Origin: Pseudomonadota bacterium
GTDB lineage: Bacteria; Pseudomonadota; Gammaproteobacteria; Steroidobacterales; Steroidobacteraceae
Reading direction: 5' to 3'
NCBI GenBank assembly: GCA_021850555.1
Contig: JAJZLX010000487.1
Location: 1 to 25,120, forward strand
DNA length: 25,120 bases
Within the stretch, counting starts at the first letter, position 1; each line of letters starts with the position of its first letter. Of this stretch, positions 7,263 through 15,029 are shown piece after piece. The translations under genes were made by a program, and so were the position numbers. The notes below the pieces were generated by a model. The model was not told the DNA's origin. It ran no database searches and was given only the letters and a program-made list of their open reading frames with translations.

Positions 7263-8108
7263 ATGCTCGCACCGATGCGCATCGCGTTCACCAAGATGCA
7301 CGGCCTGGGCAATGACTTCGCGCTGTTCGAGACCCCGGCCGGTGGCGCGCCCCTCTCCGGCGCGCAATTGCACCGCCTCGCCGACCGCCACACGGGCATC
7401 GGCTTCGATCAGGCGCTGATTCTCGAGCCGCCCAGGCGGGCGCAGACCGCGGTGTTCTACCGCATCTTCAATGCCGACGGCATCGAGGTCGAACAGTGCG
7501 GCAACGGCGCAAGGTGCATCGCGGCCCTGCTCGCCTTGCGGGGACTGGCGCGCGAAGGGGCCGTCACGATGGACAGCCCGGCGGGCCTCATCCAGGCGCG
7601 CACCGACCCCGGTGGGCGCGTCTCGGTGGACATGGGACCGGTGCGCTTCGATCCGGCGGCGCTGCCCTTCGAGGCGGCCGCCCAGGCCGATCGTTACCGG
7701 CTGGAAGTCGGGACCGAGACACTCGAGATCGGCGCGGTCTCGATCGGCAATCCCCACGCCGTGCTTGCGGTGGAGTCGGTCGACGCGGCACCGGTGGCGC
7801 GGCTCGGGCCCGCGATCGAAGGACATGCGCGCTTCCCGAAGCGGGTGAACGCCGGCTTCATGCAGGTCGTGAACCGCTCGCGCATCCGGTTGCGAGTATA
7901 TGAGCGCGGCGCGGGCGAGACGCTCGCCTGCGGCACCGGCGCCTGCGCCGCGGTGGCGGTGGGGCGGCGCTGGGGGCTTCTGGATGCGGCGGTGACCGTG
8001 AGCACGCCCGGCGGGGAGCTGCGGGTGAGCTGGGCGGACCCAAGCGAGTCCATCTGGTTGACCGGCCCTGCGCAGATCGTCTTCGAGGGCCACGTCGAAA
8101 TCTCCTAG
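7263..8108 (+). CDS. dapF: Diaminopimelate epimerase
   Basis: DapF interconverts LL- and meso-diaminopimelate, supplying lysine and peptidoglycan, by a cofactor-independent two-cysteine mechanism. Both active-site cysteines are visible: Cys79 in EQCGNGARC and Cys223 in ETLACGTGACAA (numbered from ATG 7263). The N-terminus FTKMHGLGNDF is typical. Most homologues start at the equivalent of ATG 7275 (MRIAFTKMHG). ATG 7263 adds four residues but has an AGGA eight bases upstream, so the start is ambiguous between the two. DUF484 and xerC follow with gaps of 12 and 6 bases, the same order as in pseudomonads (lysA-dapF-DUF484-xerC), but lysA is not here. Confidence 0.96.
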   Translation: MLAPMRIAFTKMHGLGNDFALFETPAGGAPLSGAQLHRLADRHTGIGFDQALILEPPRRAQTAVFYRIFNADGIEVEQCGNGARCIAALLALRGLAREGAVTMDSPAGLIQARTDPGGRVSVDMGPVRFDPAALPFEAAAQADRYRLEVGTETLEIGAVSIGNPHAVLAVESVDAAPVARLGPAIEGHARFPKRVNAGFMQVVNRSRIRLRVYERGAGETLACGTGACAAVAVGRRWGLLDAAVTVSTPGGELRVSWADPSESIWLTGPAQIVFEGHVEIS

Positions 8109-8120
8109 AGCGGGATCATC

Positions 8121-8825
8121 ATGACAACACGCGAAGCACACGGCATGGCGGCCAACGGGATGGACGAGCAGTCCATCGCGACTTACCTGCAGCACAATCC
8201 GGATTTCTTCGAGCGCCATCAGGGTCTGCTCCTCAAGCTGCGACTGCCGCACGCGCGCGGCGGCTCGACGATCTCGCTGGTGGAGCGGCAGATCGAGGTG
8301 ATGCGCGAGAAGCATGCGGCGCTCGAAGCGAAGCTCGCGGAGCTGGTGAGCGTCGCCCGCGCCAATGACGCGATCGCCGACAAGCTGCACCGCTTCACCC
8401 GCCGGCTCCTCAAGGCATCATCCCGCGGCGATGCCGTGGCGCGGATCGAAGCGGGCCTCCGCGAGGAATTCGACGCCTTCCACAGCGTACTGCTGTTGAT
8501 CGGCGAGCATCCTGATCTGACCCCTCAGCGCTTCGTACGGACGCTGGCGCGCGAGGAGCCGGGACTGAAATCCTTCGACACACTGTTCGCCGGCGGCAAG
8601 CCGCGATGCGGTCAGGCGCGCGACTCGCAGCGAGAGCTGCTGTTCGGCCCGGAGTCCGCCCAGATCGGCTCCGTGGCGCTCGTGCCACTTGCCGAGAAGG
8701 GTACGGCCGTCGGCGTGCTCGCGCTCGGCAGCCCCGACCGGGACCGCTTTCATCCCGGAATGAGCACGGAGTTCCTCGCACGCATGGCCGACCTGATCAC
8801 CGATCTGCTCTCTCTGCGAAACTAA
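8121..8825 (+). CDS. DUF484 family protein
   Basis: A 234-residue DUF484 protein, the gene usually found between dapF and xerC in gammaproteobacteria. The conserved N-terminal block is TYLQHNPDFFERHQGLLLKL, followed by a helical segment that includes SLVERQIEVMREKHAALEAK and could form a coiled coil (about residues 52-85). The C-terminal half (about 95-230) looks like a GAF-type sensory fold, with LVPLAEKGTAVGVLALGSPD near the end. The biochemical role is not established; a regulatory or accessory role linked to the xerC operon is only inferred from context. There is no signal peptide or membrane span. ATG 8121 was chosen; in-frame ATGs at residues 9 and 14 are alternatives closer to the conserved start. 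Confidence 0.88.
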   Translation: MTTREAHGMAANGMDEQSIATYLQHNPDFFERHQGLLLKLRLPHARGGSTISLVERQIEVMREKHAALEAKLAELVSVARANDAIADKLHRFTRRLLKASSRGDAVARIEAGLREEFDAFHSVLLLIGEHPDLTPQRFVRTLAREEPGLKSFDTLFAGGKPRCGQARDSQRELLFGPESAQIGSVALVPLAEKGTAVGVLALGSPDRDRFHPGMSTEFLARMADLITDLLSLRN

Positions 8826-8831
8826 GGGGCG

Positions 8832-9770
8832 ATGACTCCCCAGGACCTCGCATGGCTCGAGCGGTTCCGGCGCTACCTGAGCACTGAGCGGCGCTGCTCG
8901 CCGCACACGGTCTCGAGCTACCTGCGCGACCTCGGATCGCTGGTGTCGCATTGCGACCGGGCCGCAGTCGCCTGCTGGGCGGGCCTCGACACCGTGCAGG
9001 TGCGCACCTTCGCGGCCCGGCTCCATGCCGCGGGCCTCTCGCCGCGCAGCATTCAGCGGCACCTGTCGGCGGTGCGCAGCTTCTACGATTTCCTGCTGCG
9101 TGAGGCGCGGGCGGCAGGGCCGCAAGGGAGCGAGGGCATTGCCGGCCTGTGCACCAACCCGGCGCATGCGGTGCGCGCGCCCAAGGCCGCGCGCCGCCTG
9201 CCCGAGACTCTGGACGCGGATCAGATGGCGAGGCTCCTCGCCATCGCCGAGGACTCCCCGGTGGCGCTGCGCGACCGCGCCATCATGGAGCTGCTGTACT
9301 CCTCGGGGCTGCGCCTCGCGGAGATCACCGGCCTCGACGTGAGCCACCTCGATCTAGCGGATCGCACCGTGCGCGTGCTCGGCAAGGGACGCAAGGAGCG
9401 CGCCGTGCCGGTCGGCCGGGCCGCCCTGGGGGTTCTGACACGCTGGCTGCAGGAGAGGAAGAAATGGATCAAGCCCGATGAGCGGGCGTTGTTCATCGGC
9501 CGCTCCGGCCGGCGGCTCGGCCGCAGGATGATCGAGAAGCGGGTGGCCTACTGGGCACGCCGCCAGGGCCTGCCGCAGCACGTGTACCCGCACCTGTTCA
9601 GGCATTCCTTCGCCTCGCACCTGCTCGAGTCCGGGGCGGAACTGCGCGGCGTGCAGGAGCTGCTCGGCCATGCGGACATCTCCACCACCCAAATCTACAC
9701 CCATCTTGATTTTCAGCATCTCGCCCGCATCTACGATGCAACCCATCCCCGGGCGCGCCGCAGATCCTGA
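8832..9770 (+). CDS. xerC: Tyrosine recombinase XerC
   Basis: XerC acts with XerD at the chromosomal dif site to resolve chromosome dimers at cell division. The 312-residue protein has an N-terminal SAM-like core-binding domain (about 5-95: FRRYLSTERRCSPHTVSSYL, then SIQRHLSAVRSFYDFLLRE) and a C-terminal catalytic domain. All catalytic residues are present: Arg161 (SSGLRLAEI), Lys185 (GKGRKER), His254 and Arg257 (HLFRHSFASHLL), His280 (LLGHADISTT) and Tyr289 (QIYTHLD). Assignment to XerC rather than XerD rests on position after dapF-DUF484 and on the N-terminal domain. The gene starts 6 bases after DUF484, so it is translationally linked to that operon. A short Arg-rich tail ends the protein. 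Confidence 0.94.
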   Translation: MTPQDLAWLERFRRYLSTERRCSPHTVSSYLRDLGSLVSHCDRAAVACWAGLDTVQVRTFAARLHAAGLSPRSIQRHLSAVRSFYDFLLREARAAGPQGSEGIAGLCTNPAHAVRAPKAARRLPETLDADQMARLLAIAEDSPVALRDRAIMELLYSSGLRLAEITGLDVSHLDLADRTVRVLGKGRKERAVPVGRAALGVLTRWLQERKKWIKPDERALFIGRSGRRLGRRMIEKRVAYWARRQGLPQHVYPHLFRHSFASHLLESGAELRGVQELLGHADISTTQIYTHLDFQHLARIYDATHPRARRRS

Positions 9771-9797
9771 GACTCCCGTCCGGAGGAATTCCCACAT
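9766..9797 (+). promoter_or_regulatory. Possible heat-shock (sigma-32) promoter before hslV
   Basis: CCTGAGA (9766-9772) and CCCACAT (9791-9797) resemble the sigma-32 -35 (CTTGAAA) and -10 (CCCCATnT) elements. They are separated by 18 bases, slightly longer than usual, and would give a start about 17 bases before the hslV ATG. hslVU is a sigma-32 operon in E. coli. The matches are imperfect. Confidence 0.25.
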
Positions 9798-9821
9798 CGG
9801 CTTTCCGACCCAGGCCCTCCC

Positions 9822-10382
9822 ATGACCGATTCCACCTCATTCGACCCCCACGGCACCACCATTCTCGGCGTGCGCCGCAATGGCATCGTAGCCCTAGGCG
9901 GCGATGGCCAGGTGACCCTCGGTAACACGGTGATGAAGGGCAACGCCCGCAAGGTGCGCAGGCTCTACAACGACAAAGTCCTCGCCGGGTTCGCCGGCGG
10001 CACGGCGGACGCCTTTACCCTGTTCGAGCGTTTCGAGGGCAAGCTGGAGAAGTACGGCAACCTCACCCGCGCGGCTATCGAGCTCGCCAAGGACTGGCGC
10101 GCGGACCGGTACCTGCGCCGTCTGGAGGCGCTGCTGCTGGTCGGGGATCCGGGCAAGCTGCTGGTGATCTCCGGCAACGGGGATGTCATCGAGCCGGAGA
10201 CCGATGCCGCCGCGATCGGCTCGGGCGGGCAATACGCGCTCGCCGCTGCGCGGGCGCTGATCGATGCGACCGGGCTCGGAGCGCGCGACATCGTCCAGCG
10301 CTCGCTCGGCATTGCCGCCGACATCTGCATCTACACCAACCGCAATCTCACCATCGAGGAGCTGGAGCAGGCCGCCTCCTGA
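9822..10382 (+). CDS. hslV: ATP-dependent protease peptidase subunit HslV
   Basis: HslV (ClpQ) is the proteasome-like dodecameric peptidase that degrades proteins unfolded by HslU. The protein has 186 residues. The catalytic N-terminal threonine corresponds to Thr12 in [11 protein letters not shown], so an 11-residue leader ([11 protein letters not shown]) must be removed to expose it; E. coli HslV loses only the initiator Met. The active-site Lys lies in the [20 protein letters not shown] block, and the C-terminus ([15 protein letters not shown]) is typical. hslU follows 23 bases later. A strong GGAGGAATT at 9783-9791 lies about 30 bases before the ATG, too far to serve it, and the immediate upstream has no good ribosome-binding site. 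No in-frame start codon lies between that site and the ATG. Confidence 0.95.
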   Translation: MTDSTSFDPHGTTILGVRRNGIVALGGDGQVTLGNTVMKGNARKVRRLYNDKVLAGFAGGTADAFTLFERFEGKLEKYGNLTRAAIELAKDWRADRYLRRLEALLLVGDPGKLLVISGNGDVIEPETDAAAIGSGGQYALAAARALIDATGLGARDIVQRSLGIAADICIYTNRNLTIEELEQAAS

Positions 10383-10405
10383 GGCGCGCCCGCGTTGCGC
10401 ATACC

Positions 10406-11743
10406 ATGTCATCGCTTACTCCCCGCCAGATCGTCCAAGAGCTCGACAAGCACATCATCGGCCAGGAGGCCGCCAAGCGGGCCGTAGCCATCGCGCTGCG
10501 CAACCGCTGGCGCCGCATGCAGGTCGAGGAGTCGCTGCGCCAGGAGATCACGCCCAAGAACATCCTCATGATCGGTCCGACCGGCGTCGGCAAGACCGAG
10601 ATCGCCCGCCGCCTGGCGCGTCTGGCGAATGCGCCGTTCGTCAAGGTCGAAGCAACCAAATTCACCGAGGTGGGGTACGTGGGTCGGGACGTCGACTCCA
10701 TCGTCAAGGAGCTGGCTGATGTCGCGGTCAAGATGACACGCGAGCAGGAAATGGAGAAGGTTCGCCAGCGCGCCGCCGAGGCCACCGAGGAGCGGGTGCT
10801 CGATGCGCTGCTGCCCAAGCCGCGCATGATGGGTTTCTCGACCGACGAGCCGGGTCAGCCGCGCGATGCGGAGACGCGGGAGAAATTCCGCCGCATGCTG
10901 CGTGCCGGCGAGCTCGATGAGCGCGAGGTCGAGATCGAGGTGCGCTCGCTGCCCATGGGGGTGGAGATCATGGCGCCGCCGGGCATGGAGGAGATGCAGC
11001 AGCAGCTTCAGTCCATGTTCCAGAACCTGGGCGGCGACCGCACGCGTACCCGCAAGGTCAAGGTGCGCGAGGCGTCGAAGCTGCTCCTCGAGGAGGAGGC
11101 GGGCAAGCTCATCAATGAGGATGAGCTCAAAATCAAGGCGCTCGCCAACGCCGAGCAGAACGGCATCGTGTTCATCGACGAAATCGACAAGGTCACGCGC
11201 CGTCAGGAGACGGCCGGCGCCGATGTCTCGCGCGAGGGCGTGCAGCGCGACCTGCTGCCGCTGGTCGAGGGCTCGACCGTGGCGACCAAGTACGGTCCCG
11301 TGAAGACCGACCACGTGCTGTTCATCGCCTCGGGCGCCTTCAGTCTGTCGAAGCCCTCGGATCTGATCCCGGAGCTGCAGGGGCGGCTACCCATCCGCGT
11401 GGAGCTCGATTCGCTGAAGGTGGGCGATTTTGTGCGCATCCTGACGGAGCCCGACGCTTCGCTGACGGCGCAGTACCAGGCGCTGATGCAGACCGAAGGC
11501 GTGTCAGTGCGGTTCTCCACCGAGGGCGTGCAGCGCATCGCCGAGATCGCCCATCAGGTCAACGAGCGCACCGAGAACATCGGGGCGCGGCGGTTGCACA
11601 CCGTCATGGAGCGGCTGTTGGAGTCGGTTTCCTTCGACGCGTCCGAGCAGTCCGGCGCCGAGATCCTCCTCGACGCGAAATATGTCGACGAGCAGCTGGG
11701 CAACCTCGTCAAGGACGAGGATCTCAGCCGCTACATCCTGTAG
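10406..11743 (+). CDS. hslU: HslU unfoldase ATPase subunit
   Basis: HslU (ClpY) is the hexameric AAA+ unfoldase of the HslVU protease. The 445-residue protein carries the Walker A motif GPTGVGKT at 57-64, the pore loop GYVG at 90-93, Walker [10 protein letters not shown] at about 254-262 and the sensor/arginine-finger region near [20 protein letters not shown]. The intermediate (I) domain lies between about 110 and 240, with charged helices such as [19 protein letters not shown]. The C-terminal tail LSRYIL is the conserved extension that inserts between HslV subunits to activate them. It forms an operon with hslV. A GC-rich 12-bp palindrome (11743-11754) follows the stop, without a T-run, before the convergent dsbA gene. 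Confidence 0.97.
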   Translation: MSSLTPRQIVQELDKHIIGQEAAKRAVAIALRNRWRRMQVEESLRQEITPKNILMIGPTGVGKTEIARRLARLANAPFVKVEATKFTEVGYVGRDVDSIVKELADVAVKMTREQEMEKVRQRAAEATEERVLDALLPKPRMMGFSTDEPGQPRDAETREKFRRMLRAGELDEREVEIEVRSLPMGVEIMAPPGMEEMQQQLQSMFQNLGGDRTRTRKVKVREASKLLLEEEAGKLINEDELKIKALANAEQNGIVFIDEIDKVTRRQETAGADVSREGVQRDLLPLVEGSTVATKYGPVKTDHVLFIASGAFSLSKPSDLIPELQGRLPIRVELDSLKVGDFVRILTEPDASLTAQYQALMQTEGVSVRFSTEGVQRIAEIAHQVNERTENIGARRLHTVMERLLESVSFDASEQSGAEILLDAKYVDEQLGNLVKDEDLSRYIL

Positions 11744-11801
11744 CGGCGCGCCGCGCGCTCCTCGGGGCGGCCGCGCTGCCCGCCCCCGCCGCCCGGGATG
11801 C

Positions 11802-12551
11802 CTACTGGTGGTCGTGGACCCACTTGGCGAGGAAGTTGATCAGCTCGATCGTGCGATTATCGCCGCTGGCGCGCGGCGCCCTGCCCTGGCGGAAGCGGAA
11901 GAACGACGGCCCGGTCCTGTAGCGGCCGTCGACGATGATCGTGGGGGTGCCCGTGACCTCGTACATCTGCCCGAGCTGGCGCGCCCGGCCAAGATCGACG
12001 TGGACGTCGAAAGAGTTGTAAGCATTGACGAAGGCGGCGGCGCTGACCCCGTGCTGCTCGGCGAAGGCTTCCTGGAGCGCGAGCGTCCGTGCCGGGGTGC
12101 TGCCGATCATGACCGCCTCGGTGCCGGTCTGCTTCTCCATCTGGTGGAGGGTGTTGAACGCGGTCTCGACCAGGTCATCCCGGCCCAGCGCCTCCAGCGT
12201 GTAGAAGAGCCGCGCATCCGCGACCTGCAACGGCGCCCACATCACCGGCACGCGCACGAACTGAACATAGGCGGGCTTGGTCTTGCGCCAGGCGAGCATG
12301 TGTGGCTCCAGCGCATGGCAGAACGGGCAGGCGAGATAGAAGAATTCGATGACCTGCACCTTGCCCGGGGGCGCATTGGTCGGCTGGGCGGGCGAGATCA
12401 CCTTGTAGTTGACACCCGCTTTCCAGCGGCTGCTCACGGGCGGCGGTATGTTGGCCGCGCGAGCCGCCTGCGCGCCGCAGACCGCGGCAAGCAGCAGCGC
12501 GGCCGCAAGAGCCAGGACGACATTCACTTTCGAGATGGGCATTGCCCTCAT
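11802..12551 (-). CDS. DsbA-type thiol:disulfide oxidoreductase, soluble copy (CPFC)
   Basis: A periplasmic thioredoxin-fold oxidoreductase of the DsbA family, 249 residues. The signal peptide covers about residues 1-33 (basic start, then VVLALAAALLLAAV and cleavage near AQAARAA). The active site is CPFC at 75-78, an unusual dipeptide compared with the CPHC of classical DsbA, and the cis-proline loop is GTPTIIVDGRYR. The mature domain is highly similar to the neighbouring upstream copy over its whole length (shared PAQPTNAPP, YVQFVRVPVMW and INAFLAKW-like ends), so the two are tandem paralogues. This copy has about ten extra residues after the cis-Pro loop (SFFRFRQGRAPRAS region). The ATG at 12551 overlaps the upstream stop (ATGA), so translation is coupled. 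An internal ATG at 12542 is possible. Different substrates or redox potential for the two copies are inference. Confidence 0.9.
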   Translation of the reverse strand: MRAMPISKVNVVLALAAALLLAAVCGAQAARAANIPPPVSSRWKAGVNYKVISPAQPTNAPPGKVQVIEFFYLACPFCHALEPHMLAWRKTKPAYVQFVRVPVMWAPLQVADARLFYTLEALGRDDLVETAFNTLHQMEKQTGTEAVMIGSTPARTLALQEAFAEQHGVSAAAFVNAYNSFDVHVDLGRARQLGQMYEVTGTPTIIVDGRYRTGPSFFRFRQGRAPRASGDNRTIELINFLAKWVHDHQ

Positions 12552-13387
12552 GGCGCACTCCGATGATCGTGAACCCATTTTGCCAGGAAGTCGATCAGCT
12601 CGAACATCTGTTTCTCGCCGCCGGCCTTGGCCGGGTCGGTGCGGTATCGGCCGTCGACGATGATCGTCGGCACGGACTGGATCTCGTAGAGCTGGGTGAT
12701 CTCCTCGGCCTGCTCCATCTCGGCATGGACATCGAAGGAGTTGTAGGCGCTCTCGAAAGCGGCGGCGCTCACCCCGTGGCGGACCGCGAACGCCTCCTGC
12801 AGCCTCATCGTGCCCGCCTGGCTGGCGCCGATCATGATCGATTCCGTGCCGGTCTGCGTCTCGAGGTCGTGGATGGTCTTGAAGGCCGTATCCACCAGAT
12901 CCTCGCGATCGAGCGCCTTCAGCGCATAGAACAGCCTCGCGTGGGCCTGCTGAACCGGGCCCCACATCACCGGCACGCGCACGAACTGGACATAATCGGG
13001 CTTGGACTTGCGCCAGGCCTGCATGTAGGGCTCGAGCGCATAGCAGTGCGGGCAGGCGAGCCAGAACACCTCCATCACCTGCACCTTGTCGGGCGGCGCG
13101 TTGGTCGGCTGGGCCGGCGCGATCACGTCGTAATTGACCCCTGGCTTCCACCGGCTGCTCGTGGGCAGGGCGAGCGGTCCTCGCGCGGTGTCGCTCGCCG
13201 TGCCGCTCGATGCGCTCCGGGCGCTGCCGCTCTGCGCGGTGCGCTGGCCCGATGTGCCGGGCTGCAGGGTTGCGCCGGAGGACGTCTGCCCGGATGGCGA
13301 GGCGGCCTGAGAGACCTGTCCCGGATGCGAGCTGCAGGCGCACAAGGCGAGAACGAGCACGGCGGACAGGACGAGCGTACGGGTCAT
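12548..13387 (-). CDS. dsbA: DsbA-type thiol:disulfide oxidoreductase, lipoprotein copy (CPHC)
   Basis: DsbA introduces disulfides into exported proteins. The 279-residue protein starts with a lipoprotein signal (LVLSAVLVLALCA then Cys18), so it is predicted to be lipid-anchored rather than free in the periplasm. A Ser/Gly/Ala/Gln-rich flexible linker runs from about 19 to 75, then the thioredoxin-fold domain with inserted helices. The active site is CPHC at 112-115, identical to E. coli DsbA, and the cis-proline loop is SVPTIIVDGRYR. It follows cytochrome c4 by 24 bases with an AGGAGA ribosome-binding site and overlaps its paralogue by four bases (ATGA). In pseudomonads cytochrome c4, dsbA and engB are also neighbours, which supports the DsbA role; the lipoprotein tether and the tandem copy are the unusual parts. 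Confidence 0.9.
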   Translation of the reverse strand: MTRTLVLSAVLVLALCACSSHPGQVSQAASPSGQTSSGATLQPGTSGQRTAQSGSARSASSGTASDTARGPLALPTSSRWKPGVNYDVIAPAQPTNAPPDKVQVMEVFWLACPHCYALEPYMQAWRKSKPDYVQFVRVPVMWGPVQQAHARLFYALKALDREDLVDTAFKTIHDLETQTGTESIMIGASQAGTMRLQEAFAVRHGVSAAAFESAYNSFDVHAEMEQAEEITQLYEIQSVPTIIVDGRYRTDPAKAGGEKQMFELIDFLAKWVHDHRSAP

Positions 13388-13411
13388 GAGCGGCGGGTCT
13401 CCTTTTGCCTG

Positions 13412-14143
13412 CTAGCGCAGGCCTTGCACGTAGGATGCGACCGCCTGCATTTCCGACGGCGTCAGGCGCTTGGCGATGTCGAGCATGATCTTGCTGTTTG
13501 GGGTCGCGTGCGGTTCACTGTAGCGGGTGCCGTCGGCGTAGCTCGTAAGCTGCGCCACCACATAGACTGCCTGCTGGGCCTGAAGTGCCGGATAGCCCGC
13601 CGCCGGATTGCCGCGGCCGAGCGGCCCGTGACAGGCCACGCAAGCGGGTACACCGCGCTTGGGGTCGCCGGAGAGGTACAGGGCCTGGCCCGCCTTCCAC
13701 AGAGTGGGATCGGCCTCGAGGCCGGTCGGCGTCTGTGCAGCGAAGAAAACCGCAAGATTGTCGATGTCCTGGTTGCTAAGGGTCTGGGCCATCGGGCCCA
13801 TCACCGGGTTTGGGCGTACGCCGGAGCGGAAGAGGTGCAGCTGCTCGGCAATATAGACGGCGTTCTGGCCAGCGAGCCGCGGGAAGGTGGGGACGACGCT
13901 ATTGCCATCCGGCCCGTGGCAGGCAAAACACTCCGCGGCCTTGGCCGCTCCGGCCTGCACCGACCCGTCGATATATGGATCGGGCGTCACGGCAGTGGAC
14001 TTCGCGGCAGCGGGCGGGGCCGCCGAGGACTGGGCGGAGCCGGTCGCGGCGGCCGGCACGCCGGCAAACGAGGGCGTCGCGGCCAGGAAGGCGGTGACCG
14101 CAAGCACGGCCGGCATGGACACGAGGAGGGTTCTTTTCGCCAT
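13412..14143 (-). CDS. Diheme cytochrome c4
   Basis: A periplasmic or membrane-associated electron carrier, 243 residues, built of two similar heme domains. The Sec signal peptide ends near SFA-GVP (residue 27), and an Ala/Ser-rich linker runs to about residue 53. Heme motifs are CFACH at 72-76 and CVACH at 168-172. Likely axial methionines are in NPVMGPMAQTL (115-118) and NSKIMLDIAKRL (220). Each domain has the cytochrome c4 FPRLAGQNAVYIAEQL or YPALQAQQAVYVVAQL block, showing the internal duplication. Cytochrome c4 passes electrons from the bc1 complex towards terminal oxidases. It heads an operon with two dsbA-like genes and is divergent from engB. Confidence 0.94.
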   Translation of the reverse strand: MAKRTLLVSMPAVLAVTAFLAATPSFAGVPAAATGSAQSSAAPPAAAKSTAVTPDPYIDGSVQAGAAKAAECFACHGPDGNSVVPTFPRLAGQNAVYIAEQLHLFRSGVRPNPVMGPMAQTLSNQDIDNLAVFFAAQTPTGLEADPTLWKAGQALYLSGDPKRGVPACVACHGPLGRGNPAAGYPALQAQQAVYVVAQLTSYADGTRYSEPHATPNSKIMLDIAKRLTPSEMQAVASYVQGLR

Positions 14144-14190
14144 GGTTCGCTCTTTCTCGTTTCGACCCGTGATGCGAAAGTCGGCAATTG

Positions 14191-14196
14191 TACACT
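14191..14196 (+). promoter_or_regulatory. Possible -10 box placed for a leaderless engB transcript
   Basis: TACACT lies six bases before the preferred GTG start of engB, so a transcript started there would begin at or very near the start codon. No good -35 is visible. The 59-bp gap to the divergent cytochrome c4 gene must hold promoters for both. Confidence 0.25.
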
Positions 14197-14202
14197 ACGA
14201 CC

Positions 14203-14790
14203 GTGGCACGATTCCCCCAAGCGCAGTTCCTGCTGAGCGCCGCCGCGCCGGCGCAGTTTCCCGCCGACTCGGGCGCAGAAGTCGCCTTCGCGGGCCGATC
14301 GAACGCCGGCAAGTCGAGCGCCATCAACGCCATCGTGGGCCGGCAGGCGCTGGCACGCGCGAGCAAGACTCCCGGGCGCACCCGGCTCATCAATTTTTTC
14401 GAGCTCTCGGCCGGGCGACGCCTGGTCGATCTGCCCGGTTATGGCTATGCGAGCGCGCCGGAGAGCGAGCGGCGGACCTGGCCGCGGCTGCTCGAGGCGT
14501 TGCGGCAGCGCAGCTCGCTGAAGGGGCTGTTCGTGATCGTGGATGCGCGCCGCGGCATCACTGAAGGCGATGTGGCACTGCTCGAGTGGGCCGGCCCGGC
14601 GCAGCGGGCGCATGTGCTGCTGTCGAAGACGGACAAGTTGAGCCGCAACGACGCGCGGCGGGCGCTCATCGCCGCTGCTGCGGCAGTGGGCGAAGGGGTA
14701 TCCGTGCAGTTGTTCTCCGCGCACACCCATGCCGGGGTCGAGGAGGCGTACCGGGTACTCTCGGGGTGGCTCGGAGGCGGCGAGAAATAA
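14203..14790 (+). CDS. engB: Ribosome biogenesis GTPase EngB (YsxC/YihA)
   Basis: EngB is an essential GTPase in large-subunit assembly. From the GTG at 14203 (ARFPQAQFLLSAAAP) the protein has 195 residues, the usual family length. TTG 14188 would add five residues and is less likely. Motifs: G1 GRSNAGKSS, the G2 region with Thr in KTPGRTRLINFF, G3 DLPGYGYA, G4 SKTDKL (the family usually has TKxDK, so Ser replaces the first Thr) and a G5-like FSAHTHAG. No Shine-Dalgarno is visible before the GTG, and a TACACT box lies only six bases upstream, so a leaderless message is possible. The gene is divergent from cytochrome c4 and converges on polA; its 3' end meets a minus-strand terminator. Confidence 0.93.
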   Translation: MARFPQAQFLLSAAAPAQFPADSGAEVAFAGRSNAGKSSAINAIVGRQALARASKTPGRTRLINFFELSAGRRLVDLPGYGYASAPESERRTWPRLLEALRQRSSLKGLFVIVDARRGITEGDVALLEWAGPAQRAHVLLSKTDKLSRNDARRALIAAAAAVGEGVSVQLFSAHTHAGVEEAYRVLSGWLGGGEK

Positions 14791-14821
14791 AAGACCCCGA
14801 TGGCCTTATGGGCCACCGGGG
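14785..14821 (-). terminator. Strong Rho-independent terminator on the minus strand
   Basis: Read on the minus strand, CCCCGGTGGCC pairs with GGCCATCGGGG (11 pairs, one of them G-U) around a five-base loop, followed by TCTTTTATTT. On the plus strand the same stem has an A-C mismatch and no T-run, so it is built for minus-strand transcripts. It overlaps the last codons of engB and ends transcripts coming from the polA side. Confidence 0.85.
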
Positions 14822-14905
14822 CAGACTAACCCGGCACAGGTCTCGTTGTGAACCGGGTTTTGACCCGCTCAGGGAGGGAAGCGGGGAGTGCCTTGGCACT
14901 CAGTC
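14785..14905 (-). ncRNA. Candidate small RNA downstream of polA (Spot 42/ErsA/sX13-like position)
   Basis: Between the polA stop and the convergent engB, the minus strand can fold into a chain of hairpins. GAGTGCC/GGCACTC is at 14901-14886. A six-pair stem CCCGCT/AGCGGG (14885-14864) carries the C-rich loop UCCCUCCCUG. AACCCGG/CCGGGUU, with an inner CACA/UGUG helix, is at 14859-14828. The 11-pair terminator and U-tract follow. In E. coli Spot 42 and in pseudomonads ErsA lie in the same place and orientation (polA, RNA, convergent engB), and the xanthomonad sX13, which has C-rich loops, is as I recall also polA-linked. The 5' end is uncertain: the structured part is about 120 bases, but the only AT-rich promoter-like sequence would start it near 14993. 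Release from the polA 3' UTR is an alternative. No sequence match to those RNAs was tested. Confidence 0.6.
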
Positions 14906-14999
14906 AATTCGAGTGACAGGCTTCGAGAAAGTTCCGGCATTCGCGCAGGATTTCCGATGGCTCTGCGCGCGCTCTTTTCCGTCACCGCCTCGCCGGCGA

Positions 15000-15029
15000 A
15001 ATGTATCAAATTGTTTTCAAAAGCAATTT
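15000..15029. promoter_or_regulatory. AT-rich dyad and extended -10 after polA
   Basis: AAATTG (15008-15013) and CAATTT (15024-15029) form an inverted repeat, with TTTT/AAAA continuing the pairing inside. The segment is sharply AT-rich in this genome. On the minus strand it holds TGaTACATT (an extended -10-like element, TACATT at 15005-15000) with TTGCTT 15 bases upstream. It could be the promoter of the small RNA, a weak end-signal for polA, or both. Confidence 0.4.

Noticed and set aside
11743..11754. GCGGCGCGCCGC palindrome after hslU as a terminator or site
   Set aside because: It is a pure GC palindrome overlapping the stop, with no T-run, and is likely by chance in this composition.
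12542..14236. 564-codon plus-strand frame opposite the dsbA pair and cytochrome c4
   Set aside because: Both DsbA copies and the diheme cytochrome are unambiguous on the minus strand; the opposite frame has no family features.
14791..14860. Intrinsic terminator for engB on the plus strand
   Set aside because: The hairpins exist, but no T-run follows them on the plus strand; the stem and U-tract fit the minus strand.
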